DNA of 48,843 nt. It comes from CAZEAC01 sp964510065 (lineage in GTDB: Bacteria > Bdellovibrionota_C > UBA2361 > CAIXSY01). Below, in pieces: positions 24,832 to 34,074 of this stretch. The position numbers were made by a program, and so were the translations under genes. The stretch's first letter is position 1, and every line of letters starts with the position of its first letter. The DNA lies in contig CAZEAC010000031.1 in the NCBI GenBank assembly GCA_964510065.1, positions 1 through 48,843 of the forward strand, in the 5' to 3' direction. Below the pieces are notes generated by a model. It worked only from the letters and a program-made list of their open reading frames with translations, was not told where the DNA came from and did not search any database.

Positions 24832-26202
24832 ATGCCACAGAAATCCTCTCTTACCGACCGCATCTGGATCTCAACAGCGAAAAGGCTCTGCTTTAAATTT
24901 AATCTTGCGTGGTGGCTGAGTAGCTTCCTCGGGCCGATGCTCGTAATTTCAATCCTATTTGCGATCATACAGGGGGCATTTCGTTTTCAGGCCACGCCTG
25001 CTCTGACCTATTGGCTGCTCTACACTGCTTCGCTCCTCGCTGCTGCATTATGGGCACTTTTCCGTACAAAGCGGCATTTTCTTAGTGTTGAGGATGCACT
25101 GATCCAACTTGAAAGCACCCATCAGCTCAACTCTACGCTGAGTATCGCGCATGCCGGTTTCGCCGCATGGCCAAGCCTTCCCTCCAAATTTCAAGATGGA
25201 TTTCAATGGAATTCACGAAAAATTATTCCATCGCTTTTTGGTTCGATGGTGGTGCTGCTACTTGCGGCAACTCTCCCTAGAAGTACGGCGAACGGCACGC
25301 GAATACCTGCCGATGCTGAGCTTCCGCTTCCGCTTGCCGAGGTCGAAAACTGGGTCGAAGATCTCACTCAGGATCCGCTTATCGAAGAGCAGTCACTTGA
25401 GGAGCTCAAAAAGCAGCTAGAAGATTTAAAAACAAAATCTTCAGAACAATGGTATGATCACAACAATCTCGAAGCCGCTGACAATCTCAACGAAAAAACA
25501 AAACGAAGTTTAGAATCCAACCTTGAAAACCTTGAAAAGCTTAATCAAGCGCTCTCGGGACTTACTGCTCAGGATAAACTTAGCCAATCTCAGCGCAATG
25601 AGCTTAGAAACGAGGCTCAAAAGGCGTTATCAAATCTTGAGTCCGGCTCACTTCCTCTTGATAAAAACTTTTTAGACCAGTTCGGCGATTTCTCTTCCGA
25701 TACGCTTCAAGGAGCACCACTTGAAAAGCTTTCACCGGGGCTTGAATCAAAAATGCAGCAGCTTAATAAGCTCCTCGGAAAAGAAGGGGCAAAGGGTCAA
25801 GAATCAGCGGGCGGGAGCTGCTCCGGGAGCAATGGCGAGGCACCAATGTGTCAGTCAGACAAACAGGGCATGAATCCAGGTTCGGGTCAGGGAGAGGAGA
25901 GCGGCAGCCAGAAATCAGGTGGCATTCCCGGCCGCGGTCCGGGCGAAGCCCCGCTCAATCTAAAGGAAAGAGCGCCACAGCTAACCTCGTCACTCACCGA
26001 AAGACTCCGCCATCAGCAGAACCGGGATGATGATCTTGGCGAAACTGTCGGGGTTACCGCGAAAGCTCCGGATGAACCGATCGGTGCTTCGAATGGCCCC
26101 GAAGAGGCCGGCAGCACCACCGAGGGCGGCAGCGGAAGCTCGGTGTGGCGTGGAAGCTTTACTCCTGATGAAAAACGAATATTGGAGCAGTATTTTAAAT
26201 AG
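24832..26202 (+). CDS. Membrane protein with coiled coil, first gene of the MoxR/VWA operon
   Basis: The 456-residue protein has three hydrophobic segments near the N-terminus (LSSFLGPMLVISILFAIIQG, about 28-47; LTYWLLYTASLLAAALWALF, about 55-74; a third near 137-150). An acidic coiled-coil region follows (about 165-290, rich in Glu, Leu, Asn and Gln), then a Gly/Ser/Gln-rich low-complexity tail (about 305-430) and a short helix at the end (FTPDEKRILEQYFK). The overall layout resembles DUF4175-like proteins found beside MoxR ATPases, but I could not confirm membership. MoxR follows 9 bp later. No Shine-Dalgarno sequence precedes the ATG. Function unknown; probably an operon-specific envelope component. 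Confidence 0.72.
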   Translation: MPQKSSLTDRIWISTAKRLCFKFNLAWWLSSFLGPMLVISILFAIIQGAFRFQATPALTYWLLYTASLLAAALWALFRTKRHFLSVEDALIQLESTHQLNSTLSIAHAGFAAWPSLPSKFQDGFQWNSRKIIPSLFGSMVVLLLAATLPRSTANGTRIPADAELPLPLAEVENWVEDLTQDPLIEEQSLEELKKQLEDLKTKSSEQWYDHNNLEAADNLNEKTKRSLESNLENLEKLNQALSGLTAQDKLSQSQRNELRNEAQKALSNLESGSLPLDKNFLDQFGDFSSDTLQGAPLEKLSPGLESKMQQLNKLLGKEGAKGQESAGGSCSGSNGEAPMCQSDKQGMNPGSGQGEESGSQKSGGIPGRGPGEAPLNLKERAPQLTSSLTERLRHQQNRDDDLGETVGVTAKAPDEPIGASNGPEEAGSTTEGGSGSSVWRGSFTPDEKRILEQYFK

Positions 26203-26211
26203 TCGAACGTT

Positions 26212-27225
26212 ATGTCCGAAAAAATTCCAGGTAGCGAAGAAGTTCAGAAGACCTCCGACGATTTGCGCAAGCTCCGTGACTCGCTATCGCGAGTCATATA
26301 CGGCCAAGAACAGCTCTTGGAAGTGGTAACAATCGGTTTACTCGCCGGTGGACACCTCCTTCTTGAAGGGCTTCCTGGCCTTGGGAAGACCGAGCTCATT
26401 AAAGCCCTCGCACAAACGTTAGCGCTTCAGGTGAAACGTGTGCAGTTCACTCCCGATCTCCTTCCAGGAGATATTACCGGGAGCCCGATTCTTGAGCAGC
26501 AAAATGGAAAGCCGGCGTTTGTATTTCACCGCGGGCCTCTCTTCACCAATTTACTGCTCGCTGACGAAATCAATCGTGCCTCACCAAAGACCCAATCGGC
26601 GCTTCTTGAGGCGATGCAGGAGCGCAGAGTTACCGTAATGGGCGAATCGCACCCACTACCACTTCCCTTTTTCGTATTGGCAACTCAAAATCCGATTGAG
26701 CTGGAAGGAACCTACCCTCTTCCGGAAGCACAGCTTGATAGATTCTTGTTTAAGCTCGAGGTACGTAGGACCGACGCGAAAGTACTACAAAGAATTGTTA
26801 GTGAGCGCCGATTTGGCGTCGATATTAAACTTGAGGTTGCGCTCGATGCTGCTCAGCTTTCGAACGCGATGCAGCTTACTCAGCAGATCTATCTCCATGA
26901 CTCAGTGGCAAACTATATTGCCAGACTCGTAACCGCAACGCACCGTGGCGAGTCCGTAGCAAGCGAGGCGGTAAGCTTCGGCGCGAGTCCGCGCGCTGCA
27001 TTAGGCTTTGCCGCCGCAGCGCGTGCTCGGGCGCTTATTCAGGGACGCACTCACGCCAGCTTTGAGGATGTGCAAGCGGTTGCACACCCAATCCTTTGTC
27101 ACCGCATCATTCTCGACTACAGCGCAAAAGTAAAAGGAGTTACTAGCCACTCTGTCGTTGCAGCGCTTCTTGAGGAGATTCCGACGCTCGATAAAGAGAT
27201 CCCGTCAACGATGGAGCGTCGATGA
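26212..27225 (+). CDS. MoxR-family AAA+ ATPase
   Basis: The 337-residue protein is a full-length MoxR ATPase, a chaperone-like AAA+ that works with VWA-domain proteins. The start region SRVIYGQEQLLEVVTIGLLA is typical. Walker A EGLPGLGKTELIKAL lies at about 47-61, Walker B LLADEINRASPKTQSALLEA at about 110-129, sensor 1 FVLATQNPIELEGTYPLPEA at about 152-171, and the arginine-finger region PEAQLDRFLFK follows. The lid domain occupies the C-terminal third (FGASPRAALGFAAAARARAL). The next gene overlaps its stop (ATGA). In the operon it is expected to act on the DUF58, BatA-like and VWA products downstream. Confidence 0.95.
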   Translation: MSEKIPGSEEVQKTSDDLRKLRDSLSRVIYGQEQLLEVVTIGLLAGGHLLLEGLPGLGKTELIKALAQTLALQVKRVQFTPDLLPGDITGSPILEQQNGKPAFVFHRGPLFTNLLLADEINRASPKTQSALLEAMQERRVTVMGESHPLPLPFFVLATQNPIELEGTYPLPEAQLDRFLFKLEVRRTDAKVLQRIVSERRFGVDIKLEVALDAAQLSNAMQLTQQIYLHDSVANYIARLVTATHRGESVASEAVSFGASPRAALGFAAAARARALIQGRTHASFEDVQAVAHPILCHRIILDYSAKVKGVTSHSVVAALLEEIPTLDKEIPSTMERR

Positions 27226-29012
27226 GACTTCTTCTACGTTTAATAGGGATATTTTTATTAGTACTTCCGCCCACCGTATTGGCCGACTTTAATCTCGCGG
27301 TGAGTACAGAAGCAGGGAGCGGAATAAGCATTGGAGTATCAAGCCCCTACAACTACGCTCCACCATGGGGCGCTGTCCCGCTCTACCTTGAGATTACCAA
27401 CTTAACTCGAGCACCAGGAAGTTGGCAGTTAAAATCGTCAAACTGGGGCAATGGCAACCGAGAGGAGCTTCAATTTGTAAGAACTTTTCGCGTTCCCGCA
27501 GGTGGTAAGATCAAGTTCGAACTGTATTTACCACTTGGCGTGTTACGCGATGCACAGATGAAGTCCTATAACTCCCCGGTCAATTGGCAAATCGAGGGCC
27601 CCGGCGTGGAAAGCTTCGCGACCTATCAGTTCCCTCGAAACAGTCGAGACTACAATCACTCACTTACCCCCTTTGTTGCGCTTTCACCCCGTTATCAAAA
27701 CGAAATCTCTCGCGCCGAATCGCTCTTTAAGGAGAAGCAGTTAGTCTTTAGCGGTACTTCATTTTCCTTGGCTAATCTTCCGACTCACTCCGAAGCCTAT
27801 CTCGGCACCGAAATTTTACATTTGGCGCTCGATGAATGGAATCAGCTTGCACCGCTTCAGCGCCAAGCACTTCGCGAGTGGGTAATCTCGGGCGGGAAAC
27901 TCTATCTAAGCGAAGTAAACATTCCCGAATTGCAAAGCCACACCATAAGCAATCTCGGAGTCTTTACCGCCGGCAATAATGAGCTACGTCTTGGAGCGGG
28001 CAGAGTAATTATTGAAGATATAAAAATATGGAATGACTTTGCCGAAACACTCGCAAACCAAGCTTCCTGGGACACGCAACATCTTCTCTCGCAAATTAAG
28101 GACACTTCCTATCCAAATGACTGGCCTCTAGCCAAAGATATATCGCCAATCGTCTTACGAGCTGGATTGGTAATTCTCATTATACTTTTCTACTCAGCGT
28201 TTATCGGTCCGCTTAATCTTCTGCAGCTCGCACCGAGGACACACCGATACAGAATTTATGTAACCACTCCCCTGATAGCTGCAGCGACTACGGCTTTGCT
28301 GTTTCTAATTATTCTTTTTCAGGATGGAACTGGTGCTGAAGGCGCTAGGCTTGCGATGGTGATTCTCGATCCATCGAGCAATAATGCACTTATACTTCAA
28401 GAGCAGGTGACAAAAAGTGGGATGCTACTTACGCGGCGCTTTAGCCCGGCAGAACACACAGTGATACATCCACTCTTATTTACCAAACTTGACAACGGCA
28501 GTACTCTGACTCCGGCTCAATCTGTTCTCGGCCCCGCATCAAAGTATTTTGTCGATAACGACGTCTACTCCGGAGACTGGTTTAAAAGTCGCGCGATACA
28601 AGCTCACGTTCTTTCGCGTTTTGTGAGCACACGGGGAAAGTTCGATGTAGATATGGACTCTTCTTCTCCGACCATTCAATCGAGCATAAATGTCTCAATT
28701 GACGAACTCTACGTAGGTGACGGCCATGGACGGTGGTGGAACGCTACGAAGGTCAATCCAGGAAAAAAAGTTCCACTTGGATTGGCGAAGAAGGTCCCTA
28801 TGGATGCGTGGATATCGAACCAGCACAATCTCGCCGGTAACCGTATTCAAGAAACACTACGTCGTCTGCCTAAAGATCAGCCCTTCGTACTGGCAATGAG
28901 TAGTGAACCTAATGAGTATTTCATTGAAACTCTTCGTGGAGTTCGTTGGAACAAGAATATAAGTATCTATTTCGCGACACTCGATGAGGCTGTCTTTCGG
29001 AGGCACTCATGA
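27222..29012 (+). CDS. Membrane protein of the MoxR/ABC operon
   Basis: The 596-residue protein begins with a signal peptide or anchor (LLLRLIGIFLLVLPPTVLA). Residues about 25-300 form an exported, beta-rich region. Two close membrane segments follow (about 305-325, LRAGLVILIILFYSAFIGPL, and about 345-362, LIAAATTALLFLIILFQ), then a second soluble region to the end. No enzyme motif is recognised. It overlaps both neighbours by ATGA junctions, so it is translated in step with MoxR and the ABC ATPase. Its place next to the transporter genes suggests a periplasmic accessory or anchor for the ABC system, as with the auxiliary proteins of Gld-type transporters. Confidence 0.72.
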   Translation: MRLLLRLIGIFLLVLPPTVLADFNLAVSTEAGSGISIGVSSPYNYAPPWGAVPLYLEITNLTRAPGSWQLKSSNWGNGNREELQFVRTFRVPAGGKIKFELYLPLGVLRDAQMKSYNSPVNWQIEGPGVESFATYQFPRNSRDYNHSLTPFVALSPRYQNEISRAESLFKEKQLVFSGTSFSLANLPTHSEAYLGTEILHLALDEWNQLAPLQRQALREWVISGGKLYLSEVNIPELQSHTISNLGVFTAGNNELRLGAGRVIIEDIKIWNDFAETLANQASWDTQHLLSQIKDTSYPNDWPLAKDISPIVLRAGLVILIILFYSAFIGPLNLLQLAPRTHRYRIYVTTPLIAAATTALLFLIILFQDGTGAEGARLAMVILDPSSNNALILQEQVTKSGMLLTRRFSPAEHTVIHPLLFTKLDNGSTLTPAQSVLGPASKYFVDNDVYSGDWFKSRAIQAHVLSRFVSTRGKFDVDMDSSSPTIQSSINVSIDELYVGDGHGRWWNATKVNPGKKVPLGLAKKVPMDAWISNQHNLAGNRIQETLRRLPKDQPFVLAMSSEPNEYFIETLRGVRWNKNISIYFATLDEAVFRRHS

Positions 29013-29974
29013 GCGTGCCACTTCTTCGGGTAAGACATCTCACCAAACATTTCGGATCACTTTGCGCTGTTAATAACGTTTCATTTGAAATCACCCGGGG
29101 ACAGAGTGTTGGATTTATTGGGGCGAACGGCGCGGGAAAAACTACGACGATGCGTCTTCTGGCGACTTTGGAGCTTCCCGATCGCGGTAGAATTGAGATT
29201 GACGGCCAGGATGCACTACTCAACGCTGATTCTTTTCGCTCAAGGCTTGGTTGGATGCCCGATGCATATGGCGCCTACGAAAACATGACCGTTTTTGAAT
29301 ATCTCGACTTTTTTGCCCGCGCCTATGGGCTTCAAGGTAAGACTCGTCACACGCGCATCAATGAAGTTATGGAATTTACAGGCCTTAGCGAACTTGAGTT
29401 TCGCGAGGTAACTACTCTTTCAAAAGGGCAGGCGCAACGTGCCTGCTTAGGCCGGACACTGCTACAAGATCCAGACATTCTTCTTCTTGATGAGCCCGCG
29501 GCCGGTCTTGACCCGCAGGCTCGAATTGAGTTCAAGCATCTCGTGCGCGTGCTCGCCTCACAGGGAAAAACATTATTTATAAGCTCGCATATTCTTTCGG
29601 AATTAGAAGATATGTGCGACACCATGCTCTTCATCGACAAAGGCAGAATCGTACATCACGGCGAGGCACAAAGTTTAAAGCGACGTTCAAGTTCGGAGCT
29701 TTTTGTTGATATTAAATTTTTTAAAGCCGCTGACAACTTCGTAGAATGGATCAGTACGCAGCCAGGAGCAAAACTTATCGAATCGATAAAAGATGGGTAC
29801 CGTGTTGCACTTGATGGCGCTAATTCTGAGGGAGCAGCGCAGCTTTTGCGAGAGCTCATCAAGAGCGACTTTCCAGTTTACGATTATCACGAGTACCAAC
29901 GAAGACTCGAAGACGCATTCGTAGACATACTAAAAAGTCAGCGCCAAAGCGAGAATGATAGGAGCCCTACATGA
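29009..29974 (+). CDS. ABC transporter ATP-binding protein
   Basis: This 321-residue ATPase has Walker A GFIGANGAGKTTTMRLL (about 37-53), signature LSKGQAQRACLGR (about 137-149), Walker B DILLLDEPAAGLD (about 156-168) and the switch His in FISSHILSE (about 190-198). Past residue 215 is a C-terminal extension of about 100 residues (ELFVDIKFFKAADNFVEW), as in export-type ATPases of the CcmA/NatA/GldA group. It pairs with the permease that overlaps its end. The substrate is unknown. What is notable is the location inside a MoxR/DUF58/VWA operon, with ATGA overlaps on both sides. Confidence 0.93.
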   Translation: MSVPLLRVRHLTKHFGSLCAVNNVSFEITRGQSVGFIGANGAGKTTTMRLLATLELPDRGRIEIDGQDALLNADSFRSRLGWMPDAYGAYENMTVFEYLDFFARAYGLQGKTRHTRINEVMEFTGLSELEFREVTTLSKGQAQRACLGRTLLQDPDILLLDEPAAGLDPQARIEFKHLVRVLASQGKTLFISSHILSELEDMCDTMLFIDKGRIVHHGEAQSLKRRSSSELFVDIKFFKAADNFVEWISTQPGAKLIESIKDGYRVALDGANSEGAAQLLRELIKSDFPVYDYHEYQRRLEDAFVDILKSQRQSENDRSPT

Positions 29975-31428
29975 AGGCACTTATAAACCTCGTGAATGGA
30001 TTTTTGGCGAAACACTTTAAAGACCGCGATTCAAGCGATCTTCTAAGTCCACTTCTCGTAAAGGAGCTTCGCCAGGAGCTCCGCACCAGGTCCTTCGCTA
30101 ATTTTTTCCTATGGCCCCAACTCTTACTTGCTTTTTCCGTTTCGATGGACCTGCTTTCACGACGCTATTCCCCCTCCAATCGAATGGCCTCGGGCCTAAT
30201 CTGGGGTGCGCTCGCGGTCTTTCTCTATATTTATCTTCCACGACGCGCATTTATTTCATTTCAAAAGGAAGAGAAAGCCAATTCCATGGAGCTTCTTACT
30301 CTTACCAACTTAAGCGCGTGGCGCATCATGTTTGGCAAATGGATTGCGCTTTCATCACAAGCAGTGCTTTTTCTCGTCGCAATGCTCCCCTATTTCTTTC
30401 TTGACTACCTAACTACTGGTAGCGATCTTATCGGCTCACTGCAATTCGCACTGATAACTGTAATAGTGGCAATGACATTGCTGGCATTAGGTATTTCTGC
30501 ATCAGCATCTTCAAAGGGCGGCGTTTCGCCGATAATCATGTTCGGCGGCGTCTTGCTGCTCATTTTTTTTGCTACGCAGGCCAGCGTATTTCTTTTTAGA
30601 GGGTTTGGCGGCTCGAGCATCTTTACGTACGAGCTATTGATTGTTTCTCTCGTACTTTTTCCTTTTGCAGTGACGCAGCTTCTGCTCATGGGAGCTTCGC
30701 GAATCGCTTCAGTTTCGGAGAACTACGCGCCGCAGAAGCGGCTTGTTGGCCTCGCCATAATTGGCATTACCGCGCTTTTCTGCCTCGCAGGCAGGAAATA
30801 CGGCACCATTGCGCTCACCGAGGCAGCTATCGTGTTCTTACCTGTCTACTGCAGCGCGCTTTTTGAGCCGGTGCATCCGCTGATTGTCAAAGCGCTTGTA
30901 CGATATTCACCGTGGAGAGTGTGGATTCTTTATTCCGGGTGGCCTGGAGGAATAGTCTATATCGCATTCACGCTGCTGCTATTTTTACTCTTGGCGACGG
31001 GCATTGACGGCATCGACCTTGAAGATGTCTTTTTGGCTTGGTTCCTCCTGCTTGGCGGTATTCTGCTACCGCGAGGACTGCTTTCGCTATTCGGTATGGC
31101 GACTGGTCGCTCAATTGTTGTGTATTTTATCGTACACCTGGTTCTCGGCGCTTTTGCCGTGGTAAGTTTTGCGTTTCCGCTCACCAAGCAGGGGCATCTT
31201 GCGGGCCTGTTTTCGCCAATTATGGGTGCCGCACGCGCGATTTTCGATAATGACGCCCCTACTACGCTTATGGCCTCATCTTTTCTATCTTCACTTATCG
31301 CCTTTGGAATTTTATTCCTCGAGTTCAATCACTTACAGCTAAGTCTTGAAAAAGCTCTCCTTCGCGAACGCGCACTCACAAGATCATCCAGATCGGATGA
31401 GGAAGAAGATGCGAAACTTGAATCCTGA
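29971..31428 (+). CDS. ABC-2 type permease subunit
   Basis: The 485-residue protein has a short basic cytoplasmic start containing LLSPLLVKELRQELRTRSF, the usual entry of ABC-2 permeases, then about ten to twelve hydrophobic segments. Examples are WGALAVFLYIYLPRRAF, LFLVAMLPYFFLDYL, IIMFGGVLLLIFFATQASVF and FLLLGGILLPRGLLSLFGM. The C-terminus is charged and cytoplasmic (SSRSDEEEDAKLES). It starts at an ATGA overlap with the ATPase gene, and the DUF58 gene starts 20 bp before its stop. It is probably an exporter or a mechanotransmission-type ABC system; the substrate is unknown. Confidence 0.88.
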   Translation: MKALINLVNGFLAKHFKDRDSSDLLSPLLVKELRQELRTRSFANFFLWPQLLLAFSVSMDLLSRRYSPSNRMASGLIWGALAVFLYIYLPRRAFISFQKEEKANSMELLTLTNLSAWRIMFGKWIALSSQAVLFLVAMLPYFFLDYLTTGSDLIGSLQFALITVIVAMTLLALGISASASSKGGVSPIIMFGGVLLLIFFATQASVFLFRGFGGSSIFTYELLIVSLVLFPFAVTQLLLMGASRIASVSENYAPQKRLVGLAIIGITALFCLAGRKYGTIALTEAAIVFLPVYCSALFEPVHPLIVKALVRYSPWRVWILYSGWPGGIVYIAFTLLLFLLLATGIDGIDLEDVFLAWFLLLGGILLPRGLLSLFGMATGRSIVVYFIVHLVLGAFAVVSFAFPLTKQGHLAGLFSPIMGAARAIFDNDAPTTLMASSFLSSLIAFGILFLEFNHLQLSLEKALLRERALTRSSRSDEEEDAKLES

Positions 31429-32305
31429 AATATTGCGCGAATCAAGACAGCGCGCACACCAGGCCTGCTCAAGACTACGGCTCTCTCTATCGGGAAGACA
31501 CCGTCACGGTACCGTTGGAAGTCATCTTGGCCCAGGAAGCGGAACTTCACTCGAGTTCCATGATCACCGCCCCTATTACCTGGGCGACGATCCCAAAAAT
31601 ATTGATTGGCGCGCTTACGCGCGCTCAGGATCCTACACCTTGAAGGTGTATCGTGCCGAGGTCGCTCCACATATTGACATTGTTTTCGACTCAAGTGATT
31701 CGATGGGACTGACGCAGCAAAAAGCACGGAGAAGCCTCGAACTCCTCTATTTTGTGATCGAAAGTGCAGCGAGGGCACGTGCGTCAGTTCGCTGCATGCT
31801 CCTTCAAGGATCTCAGATCGATGTAGTACAGCCAAACGACTTCGCGAGTCGACTGCTGTCACCAGATCCTCACCGAAACGCCCGCGAAGAGATTCCCGAT
31901 CTCACATCCTGCTCGTTTCGGTTCCACTCGATTCGGCTACTGATATCTGATCTCTTATTTCAAGGCGATCCTGCTACTCTGATTTCGACACTCATGCGCG
32001 GTTCGGGAAACGCCGCCGTCATCGCTCCCTACGCCCTGGAAGAGCAGGCGCCACAGTGGCAGGGAATGAATCTCATTATTGAAGATTGTGAAACACTCGA
32101 ACGGCGACAGCAATATGTGAGCCCCGAGATTTTTCGAAAGTACCAGGCTACATACCGTCAACACTTCGAACTGTGGAGCCAACACTGCACACGACATTCT
32201 TTGCCATTACTTCGCGTCCACTGCGAAGCATCATTAAGCGAGGCGCTTCTCGATGCTAGCGGCAGTTCACCCGGCAATATCGGAGTTCTGGAAGTATGCA
32301 GCTGA
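31409..32305 (+). CDS. DUF58 domain protein of the MoxR operon
   Basis: From the ATG at 31409 (chosen because GAGG lies 6 nt upstream; frames from 31346 or 31397 lack this) the protein is 298 residues. The DUF58 hallmark is present: LEFHDHRPYYLGDDPKNIDW (about 45-64) and ARSGSYTLKVYRAEVAPHI. A degenerate VWA-like fold begins at IDIVFDSSDSMGL (about 86-98), which keeps the DxSxS metal site. No membrane segment is seen, so it is probably cytoplasmic. DUF58 proteins commonly sit next to MoxR ATPases. It overlaps the permease gene by 20 bp and the next gene by 10 bp. Confidence 0.9.
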   Translation: MRNLNPEILRESRQRAHQACSRLRLSLSGRHRHGTVGSHLGPGSGTSLEFHDHRPYYLGDDPKNIDWRAYARSGSYTLKVYRAEVAPHIDIVFDSSDSMGLTQQKARRSLELLYFVIESAARARASVRCMLLQGSQIDVVQPNDFASRLLSPDPHRNAREEIPDLTSCSFRFHSIRLLISDLLFQGDPATLISTLMRGSGNAAVIAPYALEEQAPQWQGMNLIIEDCETLERRQQYVSPEIFRKYQATYRQHFELWSQHCTRHSLPLLRVHCEASLSEALLDASGSSPGNIGVLEVCS

Positions 32306-34074
32306 TATTTGCACAGCCGGAGGGATTTTGGGGATTACTCGGGCTTCCTGCAATAATTGCAATTCACTTTCTGCAGCAGCAACGCCACGTCGTAAGTTCA
32401 AGCACGCTTTTTCTCCTGGAACAGCTGCTTCCGGCAAGTCAGCGCTCGCGTCAATTCGACTGGATTCGGAGCTCAAGGCAGCTCTGGCTCCAACTCCTGG
32501 TAGTATGCATAGTGAGCCTGATTCTCTCAGATCCGCACTTTATCGGGCAGGGCACCGTTCAGCGTGTAGGAATTCTCCTCGATGATTCGATGTCAATGCG
32601 CGCGGCGAAGGAACGAATTGCGCGCGAACTTCCTAGCAAAATTACCTCGCTCGCCTCACAGGCCGAAACGACTGAATGGCTACTTCTCGGGAGCGCTCCA
32701 CCGCTCCGCACGCTCTACCGCGGAATTAATCGTAATCGTCTCCTGAAAGCCCTCGAGGAGTGGGACCCACTCTCGACTAGTCACGATCTCGTGCAATCAG
32801 CTATCCACGCACGGCGTTTGGTCGGCAGCAAAGCAGTACTTATCGCGGTGAGCGATCAGCACCATAAGCTCGATGAGGGAGTACACGAAATCGGTTTTGG
32901 AAAGCAGATCGAAAATTGTGCCCTAAGCTCGCCCAGCTTTACTCAAAAAGACGGAGTACTTTTCTTTAAGGTAATTGCTAAAAACTACGGCAAAGAGGTC
33001 CAGAAGCGCTCCTGGTGGATAGAGAATCCGTCCGAAAAGGGAACTGCACAGACCATCGAACTCGCCCCGGGAGCCCAAAAAACGCTTCATGGAAAATTTC
33101 CTGAAGGCTCAGAAAGAATTGAGATCCATCTTTCGCCCGATGACTTTACGGAAGACGATTTACTACCACTTGTAAGACCAACACCGCCCGAGCTCTCGGT
33201 GTACGAGTCTGTCGACTCCGCGCACTCTTGGTTCGTGCATTCAGTTGAGGCGACACTCAAGCGGGTGCGTCACGCTACAGTCGAAGAGCACGCTGATGTC
33301 GCAGTTCAAAGCATCGAATCGAGCTCCGATTCATTACCGAATATCCCAGCAATATTGCTAAGTAGAAGTGCCGCCCCCGGTACAATTTCAAGGCGCCAAC
33401 CGATTATCGTCGAGCAGCACCCGCTCGTCGCTCATCTTGCCTGGGACACTTTGCTTGCTTCCCCGACAATGCTCATGCCATTCAAAGAAAACGACATCCC
33501 GTTACTTTGGCAAGGAAGTACTCCTATTGTCATCCTTCGGGAATCGAACCAGCCGCAGCTTCTTATCAACTTTGACATCGCACGCTCAAACGCCGATAAG
33601 ATCCCAGCCTTTGTGATAATGATCTATCGCTTCTTGGAAAATCAAAGAAACTCAAAGCTCACGACACATTCGGGAAATATACCGAGCGATGCCAGAATAT
33701 GGTCAAACGCACTGCGCGTCACAGATTCGCTACGCTACCAACGCGAAGATCTTCAAAGCAATCCGCAAGAAATTGCGACGATAGCACCACACGCTCTCGG
33801 CTCTCTCAAAAGCCCCTCACTTCCCGGATTTTTTGCACTTTTTCGGAACAATGACCGAGTCTTTCTCGGCGCGAGCTATCTCGCTGATTCAAGAGAATCA
33901 GACTTTTCTAGAGCTGAGACCTTTGCTGAAGAGTCGCCTGCGCAAGCGACAATGAGCCAGAGGTACTTTCAAGATCCAGCATACCCGCTCCTTCTCTTTG
34001 CGATTCTGTGCGCACTTCTCTGGATGAGCTGGCTGCGCTGGGGAGGAACTCGGCTCGGGAAGGAGGCGCTATGA
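32296..34074 (+). CDS. BatA-like membrane protein with VWA-type domain
   Basis: The 592-residue protein has the N-terminal pattern of BatA/aerotolerance regulators: LGLPAIIAIHFLQQQRH (about 15-31), STLFLLEQL, then a membrane segment LWLQLLVVCIVSLILSDPHF (about 64-83). A VWA-like fold begins GILLDDSMSMRAAK (about 93-106), with a partly conserved metal site. A beta-rich region follows (about 200-420), and there is a C-terminal membrane segment (YPLLLFAILCALLWMSWL, about 565-582). It overlaps the DUF58 gene by 10 bp and the next gene by ATGA. Within the operon it should be a membrane partner of the MoxR ATPase. Confidence 0.82.
   Translation: MQLIFAQPEGFWGLLGLPAIIAIHFLQQQRHVVSSSTLFLLEQLLPASQRSRQFDWIRSSRQLWLQLLVVCIVSLILSDPHFIGQGTVQRVGILLDDSMSMRAAKERIARELPSKITSLASQAETTEWLLLGSAPPLRTLYRGINRNRLLKALEEWDPLSTSHDLVQSAIHARRLVGSKAVLIAVSDQHHKLDEGVHEIGFGKQIENCALSSPSFTQKDGVLFFKVIAKNYGKEVQKRSWWIENPSEKGTAQTIELAPGAQKTLHGKFPEGSERIEIHLSPDDFTEDDLLPLVRPTPPELSVYESVDSAHSWFVHSVEATLKRVRHATVEEHADVAVQSIESSSDSLPNIPAILLSRSAAPGTISRRQPIIVEQHPLVAHLAWDTLLASPTMLMPFKENDIPLLWQGSTPIVILRESNQPQLLINFDIARSNADKIPAFVIMIYRFLENQRNSKLTTHSGNIPSDARIWSNALRVTDSLRYQREDLQSNPQEIATIAPHALGSLKSPSLPGFFALFRNNDRVFLGASYLADSRESDFSRAETFAEESPAQATMSQRYFQDPAYPLLLFAILCALLWMSWLRWGGTRLGKEAL

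Noticed and set aside
29347..29640. Antisense frame within the ABC ATPase gene
   Set aside because: It lies opposite the conserved signature and Walker B motifs, so it is a shadow of the real gene.
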